Shown here: piece after piece, positions 54,689 to 64,000 of the stretch
Numbering within the stretch: the first letter of the stretch is position 1
Layout of the letters: each line of letters starts with the position of its first letter
From: Capsaspora owczarzaki ATCC 30864
Taxonomy: Eukaryota; Opisthokonta; Filasterea
Length of the DNA: 64,000 nucleotides
Direction of reading: 5' to 3'
Assembly: GCF_000151315.2 (NCBI RefSeq)
Contig: NW_011887297.1
Coordinates: 1,403,587 to 1,467,586, forward strand
Program-made: the position numbers and the translations under genes
Notes under the pieces: model-generated
The model's database searches: none
Told to the model about the DNA's origin: nothing
Seen by the model: the letters and a program-made list of their open reading frames with translations, nothing else

Positions 54689-55657
54689 TCAATCTTGTCT
54701 CCAGTCATTCTCACTTCTCTCTCGCTTTGCTTTTTGCTATCTGCGATCTGCTCATCAGGCCTATCACTCCAACTTCAACGAGCTGCCCGGTCTCCGCAGC
54801 CTCGGCAACTTTGCCTTCCTGCCCCTGAACTCGTCCGTCAAGGGCCCCGCTCCCCGTGGCGGTAAGCTCGGCTCGCATTGCTGAACCACCCTGCTTGTCA
54901 GGGGGAAGGGCTTTGCCGCTCACCGATGCATGCACACTCGCAGACGGCTCTGAGGACATTGTCGAGGAGGCCCTGAAGTACTTCAAGGCGAACGTCTTCT
55001 TCAAGAACTTTGACATTAAGGGCAACGCTGACCGCGTCCTCATCTACCTCACTTTGTACATTACCGACTGCCTCCAGAAGTTGGCCAAGGTGAGGCATTT
55101 GTGCTGTTTTGAAGGCTTTCCTTTTCAGAAAGCAGGCGATCGTGGAAAGTTTGTTTGCTCAACATTTCTTTTACCCAAATTTCACAGTGCCCCACCAAGA
55201 ACGACGGTCTCAAGGCCATGAACACCATGTCGCTCGAGACTTTCTCTCTTCCCGGAGACAAGAACGGCAACTTCCCCCTCAACGGTCTTTACCAGCTCCC
55301 TGAGGCTCGTGCTGACGCTGGTATGGTTTTTTTTTTTCTTATTGTCGTTGTGGTTTTAAGAGAAATGTCTCACCCCTTTCTTCGGCCCTCTCTCCGATTA
55401 GACACTATGCGCCAGTACATTACCCAGCTCCGACAGGAGATTGGCATCCGTCTGTGCGAACGTGTCTACAAGAACGGCCCCGCTGACAAGGTTTGTTGCA
55501 ATTTACGTTGCGTTTTGGTTTTTGGGCTGAATGTGCATGCGCTCACGACGGTCTTTTTCTTCCCCCCCCCATCTGCTTACCAATGCTCCAGTGGTGGATG
55601 TGCTTCCAGAAGCGTCGTTTCCTCAACAAGTCGCTCGACGGCCGTAACGCTCCTTAA
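53988..55657 (+). CDS. ARPC3: Arp2/3 complex subunit 3 (p21-Arc)
   Basis: Subunit of the seven-protein complex that nucleates branched actin. Exons 53988-53993, 54759-54861, 54944-55089, 55188-55320, 55402-55490, 55592-55657; 180 residues (human 178). The first coding exon is only ATG-CCT; splicing over a 765-bp intron gives MPAYHSNF, the exact ARPC3 N-terminus. Further blocks: [103 protein letters not shown]. Intron 1 contains T runs of 32 and 33 bp and no other gene that I can see. Confidence 0.95.
54009..54687. repeat. Poly(dT) tracts in ARPC3 intron 1
   Basis: T32 at 54009-54040 and T33 at 54655-54687, plus an A-run near 54418-54437. The second lies 70 bp before the 3' splice site of intron 1. 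Confidence 0.8.
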
Positions 55658-55932
55658 GAACCCCTGTTTTACTCATCTCTCTCTCCCCCAAAAAATACTC
55701 CTTGAAGCCTGACTCGTGTCTGTTTATTTGTGTCTCGTAATCATGTTGTTGATTCGACGTGTTGCGATGTTCATTCTGCTCGTGTACCTTGTCCGCTGTT
55801 TCAAAACCATTGTGAATTTTTTTTTTCTCCACTCTCCGTCCATTTTTGCGCATTGATTGATTGCTATTGTTTCATTTTCTTTTTTTGTTTTTCCCCCATC
55901 ATTCTTCAGTCTTGTTTCTCATCTGATCAACC

Positions 55933-58900
55933 ATGTCGATGCGCGATTTGACACACGAACGTACGTCAAACACCGACCAAAACTTTGAAAAAAAAAAAAA
56001 CGTTCTTCTTTGTCTTCCCTTCTTCCCTCGCTTGCCTGCTCCCTGCTGGCCTCCTCGTCCCGCGTTTTGCCCCCGCTCGTCATATCAGCCAACTCTCTTC
56101 TTGTCCTCGTTGACCATCTCGCTGATCACATTTGTGTTTGCAGCGCTCGAAGCGTTCCATAACATTTCGACCATTTTATTTTGGCCTTTTTTTTTTATTT
56201 CTTTTTTTTTTTCTTTTATTTGCCGTCATTACTTCAACCTCAGCACTCGGTCTCGTCGAAGCCTGCTTTCAGTGTATCTCCATTCGACTGGAGCCGCTCA
56301 AACGCAACTGTGCACCAACGCGCTCAATCGAATCTGTTGTAACAGCAGAGCGAGACGGCGAGAGTACCCGTTCACTCCGCTCGTCCTCTCCATTCCCTTC
56401 CATTCCTTCCCTTCTCTTCCTCGTCGTACCGTCTGCAGCTCCGTTGCTCATCATGCATCTGAGAACCCCGCATCTGGTCACCCTGCCAAACCGGTCGTTC
56501 GCTGTCCTCATTTTGTGTTTCCTTGTTTTTTTCTGTAATGCTTTCTCCCCCTTTCACAGGCATCATGGACGGCGTCATCCGCCGCATCAAGCCGGAAAAC
56601 AACTTCAAGATCCTCGTGCTGGACCATCTCTCCACGCGCGTCATCTCGTCCGTCTGCAGGATGTACGACATCATGGACGAAGGTGTCACCCGTAAGTTTT
56701 TTTTGTGTGTTTCCGTCGCTCTACCAAAACGTCGATTGGCGTCTATTGGTGTGCCTGCCATGGCTCAATGTTGGCATGAACATGGACGTACAGTTGTGGA
56801 GAACATTGCCAAGAAGCGCCGTGCATTCCGCCAGTACGAGGCCATCTACCTCGTCTCGCCGACTGAGCAGTCGGTGAATGCCATCATTGCCGACTTTGAC
56901 AAGCAGCACGTCTCTGAAGTCCAGTACAAGAAGGCGCACATCTTCTTTACATCCAGTACGACGATTAGTTTTGAGTTTCTTTGGTGTCTGCCAGCGTCCT
57001 TGGTACCAAGTTGTTTTTTTTTTTTTTGTTTTTTCTGTTTTTTGTGTGTCTTGTGTTTGCTCCGTAGTGTGTCCCGACGCGCTGTTCAAGAAGCTCTCTA
57101 GCTGCAAGGCGCTCGTGCAATTCCTCGGCACATTGGAGGAGATTTACGTCGAGTTCTTGCGTACGTGCTTTTTTTTTTTTTTTGCTTTTTTTTTTCCGCC
57201 AAAGGATGGGGAACAAAACAAGAAGGATGGTTGCCAACCCAACTCAATTCGCCCATGTTTCATGTTTGTTACATTTTGTTTCTTCTGATTCATCAGCCGC
57301 CGAGTCTCAGGCCTTCAGCTTGGACTCTCCCCAGAGCTTCCATTCGTTCTACAGCCCCCATTCTGCGAACGTTGATCCCGCTCAGCGCCGCATTGCCGAC
57401 CAAATCGCGACACTTTGTGCAACCCTTGGCGAAAACCCCGTCATTCGCTACAGCACCACCAACGAGCAGAACATGACTTTGGCCACCTATGTCCAGGCTC
57501 GCATTGATCAGTACCTTGCCGCCGGCTCCATCGTTCCGGTATGTTTCTGCTCGTGGGCGCATCAGGCGATACTTTTTACCCGTCAACTGACCTTTGAACC
57601 ACAAACTGTTTGCTCGCACAGACCTCCTCGAAGCGATCCCAGCTCTTCCTTGTGGACCGCAGCGTGGACCTCGTCTCGCCGATGCTGCATGAGCTGACCT
57701 ACCAGGCGATGGCATATGATTTGCTGCCCATCGTGAACGATGTCTACGAGTAAGCCATTTGGCTCTGAACGAAACTTTGGTGTCCCGTCGCACTCCATCT
57801 TTTGTTTGTTCTCACCGCTGCTTTGCTTTTTACTGGACTTTACCAGTTTCAAATTCTCCACTGGAAACGGCCGTACAGAAACCAAGCCAGTCATCATTGG
57901 CGAATCCGACCGCCTCTGGCCTGACCTGCGTCACCGCCACATTGCTGACGCCATCCGCGATGTGTCGGACGGTTTCAAAAAGTTCCTGTCGCAGTCGAAA
58001 GCTGGTGCGTTGAGCAAGACTGAAAAGGTGTCGCTCGGCGAGCTCAGCGAGGCGCTCAAGGAAATGCCCCAGCACCAAGACCAAATGCAACGTGTAAAGC
58101 TCGAGCTAACTTGCCTGCCGAGATGGTGGGGGTATGTGTCTTGAACTTTGTGACTCACGTCTCTTTTGCTTTAGTACTCGCTGCATGTGCACATTGCCGA
58201 GCGCTGCATGGAATTCTTCAAGGAGCTCCAACTCGAATCCATTGCGCGTGTTGAGCAGGTGAGTCTCTGGGCGGAAACTTAGTATTTGCGATTACCCCGA
58301 CTTTTGGACATCTAACCATTCCGCTGTGTTGTTGTTTCCAACTTTCAGAACATGGTTATGGGCGAGGATGAACACGGCGAACCCATCAAGAACATCATCC
58401 CCGAGCTGGTTCCTCTAATGCAGGACTCGAAGATTTCGTAAGGGCGGTTTTTTTACTTTGTATGGCAGCGATCTCGCCGTTCTGAATTTGTGATTTTTTT
58501 GTTTGTTTCCGGCTTCCGGCTACTTTCTGCATACAGTCCCGAAAACAAGCTTCGCTTGCTGACCGTGTACACCCTCACGCGTGAGGGTCTGCTCGACAGC
58601 GAGCTACAAAAGTTCATGGAGCACTCGAATCTCCCGCCAAAGCTCCGCAAGGCCATGGAGAATTTGATCTATCTCGGCGCCGCCGTGTCGACTGTGAGGA
58701 GTTTGCGCTGGCGTTGCGATCAAACGGCGAAACAGTCTCGTGTTTGCAAATCACTCATTTTTTTTTTGTTTGTGTGTTTCAACTACAACTATAGAACGAC
58801 AAGCGCACCCTCCGCAAGTACAAACGCCGCGAGCGCTCCGAGGAAACCTCGTACGCGCTGTCGCGATGGGTTCCCGTGCTGAAGGACATGCTCGAGGTAT

Positions 58901-59743
58901 GTGCCGCTTCTGGTTGTCGTGCTTCTCTTTGTCTGTTTTTTGGCTTGAGCCGTCTCTCAATTTTGGAGGGCACTCGTTTCTGCTGATTCATTGGGGGAAT
59001 GCAGGATATTCTCGAAGACAAGGTCGACAAGAACTTCTTTGCCTCGGTTCGCGATGAAAATGTTGACTCGTCCGCAGACGCTGGTGCTGCAGCTTCCGTT
59101 CGCAGGTGTGTAGTAGTGTGCTGCAGATTTTGCTCCATTGCACCAGTGTGATGTTGAAGCTCATTGTATCAAACGTAATTCAACAGCACAAAGAGCGGCT
59201 GGGCCAAGACCAACAAGGACAAGCGAGAGGGCAAAGACGCTGCTTCCTCTTCTCGCAAGGTAAGCAAACCGGTGCTGTTGATAGTGTTTCATCTGGTTGC
59301 GCGCGCACTCACGATGCACCATTTTTTTTTTCTGCTTTGGTCAGACGAGCGAAACCAAGACCGGCCCTCGCCTCATCGTCTTCTTCATGGGCGGCATCAC
59401 CTACTCTGAGCTTCGCGCTGCATACGAAGTCAACGACAAGAGCAAGCGCGAGATCATTGTTGGTAAGTATCTAGAATGGTGATTTTGGCAGTTTGGCGCA
59501 TTCCACATCTGCTGACGTTCTGCTTCCTTACCCACAACAAGGTGGCACGCACTTTACGACCGCAAACCAATACATTGAGAATCTTGGGTCGTTGGACAAG
59601 GCGGCCGAAGCAACGTAAGGCCTGCATGCAAACTCTTTGCAGTCGAGATGTGGATTTTAATGTGACTCACTTTTTGTTGCTTTATTTCGTTCCTGTCTTT
59701 TGGTTGTGGTAGAGCCGACTCGACTGTTTTGAACATGGAATAG
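55933..59743 (+). CDS. STXBP1: Munc18-1/STXBP1 (Sec1/Munc18 SNARE regulator)
   Basis: Syntaxin-binding protein controlling SNARE assembly at the plasma membrane. Sixteen exons: 55933-55960, 56560-56691, 56794-56955, 57068-57160, 57297-57538, 57622-57749, 57847-58093, 58175-58258, 58349-58437, 58537-58693, 58795-58896, 59005-59105, 59187-59259, 59345-59462, 59542-59614, 59713-59743; 619 residues (human 594-603). Collinear with STXBP1 over its length: [164 protein letters not shown]. The SM-family arch and domain 1 syntaxin-binding surface are covered. Exon 1 (28 nt) rests on a GTACGT donor and gives MSMRDLTHE, shorter than the animal N-terminus; intron 1 is 599 bp. Confidence 0.94.
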
Positions 59744-59950
59744 TCCAATCGCGATGAGGCTTTCCGTCGCTCTGTGTCCAGTTCGCTTTTTCGTCACAAT
59801 GTTGCATCCGACGCTTGTTAAAAGAAAAAAAAATATAAAAACCAAATTCTTTGTCATTCTTTCAAAAGGGAGAGTTTTTGTTATCAACAAATGTGTCACT
59901 GAAGAACAAACCACCACCGTCATGGGAATAGAAGTCGAGGGGGGCTGTTT
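59744..59950. other. Convergent 3' region, STXBP1 / purple acid phosphatase
   Basis: 207 bp, A-rich at 59822-59842; no canonical AATAAA on the + strand. No coding signal. Confidence 0.5.
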
Positions 59951-61925
59951 TCAGTACTTGGACAGGGTGACACGGTCGAGAACAACCTTGTGCGAGGCAT
60001 CAAAGTACTCCCAGTCAAAGTGGGTCATGTTGACGTGCCAGCGAGCGTAGCCCTTGTTGGTGGTGATGCCGTGAGCAGCGCGGAATTCAATGCCGGGCTC
60101 GAAAAAGCTCTCGCTGCCCTCGACGTTGCCAGCTGTTCGAGAAAAAAAGAGGGGCAAGTTGGAGGTTGTGCAAAAACAAACAGCTGTGACTTTGACAAAA
60201 ACATACCTGCGCCGTTCACAATGTAAACGGGAGCGCCGCTGTTGTGGTAGCTCTTGCTGACGACGGTGCCATTGTGAACAGGGTATGAGCGCTCGTAGTC
60301 CTACAATCATTGCCATTGCCAGGGGGCGGGGTGAGCATTTGCGCAAAGGTCACAATCAAAAAAGAAAAGTTGACGACAACGAAAAATTGCGGCCTTACGT
60401 GGTTGTGGCCAGTCACGTAGAGATCAACCTTGTTCTGGAAGAGCAGCTCCTCGTAGTTCTCGCGGAATTGCTGGGCCTCGGGATGGCAACGCTCGTAGTG
60501 GAGGAGATCGCTGCAGTAGGCAGGGTGGTGGGTGAGGACGACGACCCACGGGGTGATGTTACGGCGGGTGTTGACACGCTGGAGGTCGGCCACCATAAAG
60601 TTGTGCTGCTCAGAGCCAGGCGCAGTGTCGTGACCACTCTCGGTCGAGAAGACGAGGAAGTGGATTGGGCCGTAGTCGAACGACCAGTAGAAGCGCGAGA
60701 GCGGGCCGTCGCCAGTCCACGGCTTGGGCATGCGCACACGGTGCAGCCACTGGACGTAGTCTTGAGCCGTGTCGTGGTTGCCGTCGACGAGCATCATGGG
60801 CATCTTGGACGCGAACGGCTGGATTTGGTTGTAAAAGTTGTCGCAAATGTAGGCGTTCGGGGTCGGGAAGTCGTCCTGGTAGCTCGAGTCGCCGGCGTTG
60901 ATGATGAGCTCGTACAGACCCGTGTTGACATCCTCGGTGATGGCTGCCACGCTGTGCGCAGAGTCCTTGACGCCCCTGTTTTCCAGTGCAAGGAAGAGAA
61001 TTGAGTTTTTTTTTTTCCGGTCAAGAACAATGTCAAGTGAAAGAAAGATGTTGAGATTGCCATCTTTTGCGATTTTCATGAGTGCGGTCCAACCCCATCC
61101 ACTTTGCAACATCCATCCATGACTAACTTGATCATGGTTTGTGATCTACGAGCATTATCGTTCGCCATCCCATTTCGTCCCATTTTCATCCCAATTTCAT
61201 CAACCCCCAACCCCATCCCTCAATTGAAAGTGCAACAATCATCAACTGGCCGTCGCCACACACACACAGATGCATTGCATTGCATTGCATTGCGCACAAA
61301 TAGCTCACAATGGCCCGACGGGTCATCTGATTCAAGCCAATCAATCCATCCCCCCTTCCCTTCCATTGAGCAATGCAAATGGTGAGACTGCGACGACCGC
61401 CGGCGGACAAGTACCAAAAACTCACATGTCGCCCCAGTTGATAATGTTGACGGTGCGGGATGTGCCGGGGACGGGCGCGTTGAGGAAGGCCGTGTCGGCA
61501 GTGAAGCCCGAGCTGGCGTCGCCGCACTGGTAGTGGTAGCGGGTGTCTGGCTGGAGGCCCGAGGCGACCGCGTCAAAGATGGTGCCGTTGAAGCCCTGCA
61601 CAAAGTACGAGTCGCTGGTGGCGTTGAACGAGGCGACGTACTGGCCGGCAGCGAGCCCGACGCGGCACTGGCCCTGGAGCAGCGCGCCCGTCGTGTTGAA
61701 CGGCACCTGCACCACCCAGATGAAGCGCATCTCGCCGCTGTTCTCGGTCAGCGCAATGTGCAGCTGCTCGGGTGCTGCATTCGAGGCGTCCCCAGGCGTG
61801 TGCAGGTGGACGTGCGGGCGCAGCGGATCCACAACAACAGCAACGGGCAACGCTGTCGTCGTCGTCGCGGCGATCGCCAGCAGCGCCACAGCAAGCGCCA
61901 ACGAGAGAAGTCGCCCTTGCATCAT
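59951..61925 (-). CDS. ACP7: Secreted purple acid phosphatase (PAPL/ACP7 type)
   Basis: Fe-Fe/Fe-Zn/Fe-Mn metallophosphatase hydrolysing phosphomonoesters outside the cell or in lysosomes. Exons 61426-61925, 60399-60975, 60207-60300, 59951-60132; 450 residues. Residues 1-27 are a signal peptide (SLALAVALLAIAATTTTALP). An N-terminal fibronectin-like domain (PEQLHIALT, YHYQCGD) is followed by the five metal-ligand motifs: NWGDMG, INAGDSSYQDD, GNHD, LTHHPAYCS and GHNHDYERSYP. Motif 1 and motif 5 are each restored only by splicing, which fixes introns 1 and 2. Several N-glycosylation sequons (NATS, NGTI, NITP, NMTH) fit secretion. The C-terminus ends near WEYFDASHKVVLD like animal PAPL. The start is the first of two adjacent ATGs. 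Confidence 0.94.
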
Positions 61926-62273
61926 GAAAAGAGCAGAATGAAAAATGAATGAACAAGAATCAAAATGAATGCAGGTGAGCATGATCGACTGAGTTTCAAT
62001 AAAGCTCTCTTAAGGGCTGGTTTTTAGTGGCTTTGTGGTGCTACACCCGAACATGGGCTGCAGTGCATCACTTCATGTTGAGTTAGATGCGGGCACTCGT
62101 TGTCGAACCTCGCCAACACTTTTCGCTCGCTGGCGTGCCAATGGTAGCACATTGCGTTCGTTTGACAAAACACACCACCAAAATAAAACCAAAATAAAAC
62201 GAATTCCCAAGAGATCACTTCTTTTTTTTTTTCCGGTTTTTTTTTTTTTTTTTTTTTTTTTTTTGGTTCCGCC
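61926..62273. promoter_or_regulatory. Divergent promoter, purple acid phosphatase / P-loop gene
   Basis: 348 bp between div starts. T11 (62222-62232) and T28 (62237-62264) end 10 bp before the P-loop gene ATG. No coding signal. Confidence 0.5.
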
Positions 62274-63270
62274 ATGATTACCGAGGTTCTTCAAGAGGTT
62301 CGGGACTATCCTGTATTAACCCTCGGTCCTGTTTGCGTGTCGGCTCTCGGTGGCATTGCAACGCTCGCCTGGAAATCCAAACGTTTCGCTTCTTGGCGCG
62401 CGAGCCGCTTTGTCAAACTGCCTGTGAATCTCCGATCGGTCAAGTCCTGTGGCCCAACCAACGCTTTGGGACCGCGCTTTCCTCCCCACTTGTGCACAGC
62501 ACTGCTGGAGTTTGGTTGCTGATTTCCCAACCGGGAAGCGGCAAGTCGACAGCGACTCGTTACACTCTTCGTCGATTGCAAGAAATGCGCCAAATCGCGG
62601 GTGCTTGCGTGGTTGACTGCGCAAACATTGCACAAGTCATGTCGGAAGAGAAAGTCACCAGCCTTTCGTTGGCACTCCGCTATCAGCTGTTCCGCGATAT
62701 GTCTATTCCTCGCGATAGTCGAATGGCGCCCCAATTGTCAGCTCTGTTCAAGAAGGCAGCCAACGAATCAGGCCGGCGTGTTGTCCTGATGTTGGACCAG
62801 TTCGAGTTGTTGCGCAAGGTTGCCACGGAAGACGAGCTCCATGTCATGGTGAAGGGCATGGCACTGGATGCAGTGCAGGCGAATGTGCACACCGTTCTGA
62901 TCAACGTGGCCGACAGCGAGTTTGCCAAGGTTTGGATTGCTTGAAGAAATGCTAATCGGGAAGATCATTACTTCATCTCAACCGTTGCTTTCTGCTCGAT
63001 TTGATTTCCTGGTAGAAAATGGAGTCTTGGAACAACAACGAGAAAATTGTTGCACTCGAAAGTCTCAAGGACTTCGCCTGGACGAAAGAGGAGCTTCAAG
63101 CTGTAGTGAATCAGTATCGAAACCACGATGTCAACTTGGAATATATGACCGATGAAGAAGCTGACGCTGCCTTTGCAGAGTGCGATACTGTTGGAAAGAT
63201 TGTGACTGCCCGCAATCGCTATGTTGAAAACCGACTTCCCTTGAACCTCGAGCTTCCCAAGAAACTTTGA
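62274..63270 (+). CDS. Uncharacterised P-loop NTPase; 5' exon structure uncertain
   Basis: The core is clear: WLLISQPGSGKSTATRYTL (Walker A) at about 62510-62566, and RRVVLMLDQFELL (Walker B, with Gln after the Asp) at about 62776-62814. The exon ends at 62929 (AAG|GTTTGG) and joins in frame at 63016, adding a helical, acidic C-terminus (WTKEELQAVVNQYR, YMTDEEADAAFAECD) to a TGA at 63268-63270. The 5' end is unresolved: ATG 62274 opens MITEVLQEVRDYPVLTLG, but the NTPase is in another frame. A 74-bp intron 62331-62404 would join them in phase 0 (278 residues). Without it the first frame encodes a membrane-like helix (VCVSALGGIATLAW). The fold suggests an AAA/STAND-like ATPase; I do not recognise the family, and no sensor or R-finger was assigned. 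Confidence 0.6.
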
Positions 63271-63369
63271 GGAACTCCAGCCTTCTCTCTCAAGCAACAA
63301 CCCAAACGGCCCCCTGCAACCGTCGTCGTCGTTGCTCTAACACGATACACTATGATCGAGTGAACTTTC

Positions 63370-63375
63370 AATAAA
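63370..63375 (+). terminator. Poly(A) signal of the P-loop gene
   Basis: AATAAA 99 bp after the stop codon, within CTTTCAATAAAGCTG. A near-copy (TTTCAATAAAGCTCTCTTA) occurs at about 61993-62012. Confidence 0.55.
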
Positions 63376-63399
63376 GCTGTTTTTCGGCTCTCTTAGGCT

Positions 63400-63666
63400 T
63401 CAAAAGTAGTATATGGGGCTGTTTTTGTAAAAAGGTAGAATCGCCATGTCTTTCACTCCCATCGCGTCGCTGAGCTCTGCAATTGTTTTCCCCTGCCCTG
63501 CAACCCCCTCCCGAGAGAGTAGACCATGTGTCCATGCCACTCGGTGCATCAGACCACACGCCGCTGTCCCGCCGGCGACCGTACGGCCGCGAGAAGGTGT
63601 GACGGTCAACGCAACCTCGTCGCAGCAAATCAGTGTCAGCGGGCTGCCACACCACATCAAATAATT
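63400..63666 (-). CDS. Possible terminal exon of an unidentified gene
   Basis: An 88-codon open segment ending in TGA (63400-63402) with a possible TCTAAAG acceptor just upstream at 63667. It is locally GC-rich, unlike intergenic DNA nearby, and reads LTLICCDEVALTVTPSRGR, TAACGLMHRVAWTHGL and KDMAILPFYKNSPIYYF. No family recognised, and a second frame on the same strand and one on the other are open across the same interval, so the call is weak. Upstream exons would lie in 63680-64000 or beyond the window. Confidence 0.25.
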   Translation of the reverse strand, partial: NYLMWCGSPLTLICCDEVALTVTPSRGRTVAGGTAACGLMHRVAWTHGLLSREGVAGQGKTIAELSDAMGVKDMAILPFYKNSPIYYF

Positions 63667-64000
63667 CTTTAGATCGGAGATCGGGACAATGGCTGGGCAG
63701 GAGGAGCCGGAAGCTGAGAGAGTGCATAAAACAGTTCAGCACTCGGTTTGGACATGCAAGAGTTGTTTTTTTTTGGTTTTTTTTTTGTACCCAAGTGTGC
63801 TGGGGCTAATCGCCCTCTATTGCGGCCCGATTATTGTTGGACAAGATGAACCCGCAACAGAATGTAGCAGTGGCACAGATTGAGGGCTGGGAAAAGCTTG
63901 GCTGAGAAATCACACCGCGACACAAACCGCTCCTTTTCTCGCTCCGCCCCGCCGCCCAACGCACTTCCGCTGCGCCCCCGACCCTCGAGCACACTGATGG

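Noticed and set aside
60285-61004. 239-codon + strand ORF
   Set aside because: Antisense of the purple acid phosphatase catalytic exon, which has all metal-binding motifs.
1-64000. Transposons, retroelements or other virus-derived copies
   Set aside because: No reverse transcriptase, integrase, transposase, capsid or polymerase motif, and no terminal repeats recognised. Degenerate or non-coding elements could have been missed.

Overview
The window is nuclear DNA of a compact, intron-rich eukaryote. Short GT-AG introns (mostly 60-180 bp) with T-rich 3' ends interrupt nearly every gene, intergenic gaps are often below 300 bp, and poly(dA:dT) runs are common. The gene set (sestrin, TMEM18, RWDD1, C1QBP, PGAP2, an ARID1-type SWI/SNF subunit, a MED29-like Mediator subunit, MEPCE, Munc18-1) is of opisthokont/holozoan type. 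Together with long polyQ tracts and NLR-like leucine-rich repeat genes built from one-repeat exons, it suggests a unicellular holozoan, most like the filasterean Capsaspora. That assignment is inference from gene content and was not searched.

Layout. 1-3.6 kb: 3' part of 5-aminolevulinate synthase, then an ankyrin-FYVE protein (both +). 3.8-9.2 kb: 13-exon HBS1 ribosome-rescue GTPase (-). 9.4-13.5 kb: two tandem paralogous LRR genes (-) made of 84-nt phase-2 exons, one holding a decayed exon. 13.8-17.5 kb: PARL-like rhomboid and UDP-xylose synthase (+). 17.8-24.1 kb: MED29-like (-), PRPF38A (+), PGAP2 (+), RWDD1 (-) and a small membrane protein (+). 24.4-32.2 kb: very large PH-RasGEF gene (-) with a 192-bp assembly gap in its first exon. 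32.5-36.4 kb: TMEM18 (+) and sestrin (-). 36.4-38.5 kb: gene-poor stretch, ending in tRNA-Leu(UAA). 38.8-45.4 kb: SNIP1 FHA protein (-) and ARID1/BAF250 (+). 45.6-49.7 kb: endonuclease III (-), succinate-semialdehyde dehydrogenase (+), an unknown small protein (-). 50.2-55.7 kb: C1QBP (+), MEPCE (-), ARPC3 (+). 55.9-63.3 kb: STXBP1/Munc18-1 (+), purple acid phosphatase (-), an unknown P-loop NTPase (+). The last 0.6 kb is unclear.

These are mostly independent housekeeping genes, not a co-functional cluster. Themes that recur are nuclear RNA handling (PRPF38A, SNIP1, MEPCE, MED29-like), mitochondria (ALAS, rhomboid, SSADH, C1QBP) and membrane or cytoskeletal trafficking (FYVE, Munc18-1, ARPC3, PGAP2). 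Close divergent pairs (NTHL1/ALDH5A1, RasGEF/TMEM18, SNIP1/ARID1) probably share promoters. No transposon, virus-derived element or CRISPR array was recognised. I did not find a clearly new multi-gene system. The most unusual items are the LRR exon-intron arrays, a sestrin that appears to lack known catalytic and leucine-lid residues, the double reading frame at the SNIP1 N-terminus, and the uncharacterised P-loop gene. All exon boundaries were set by eye from GT-AG signals and frame continuity; no transcript data were available.
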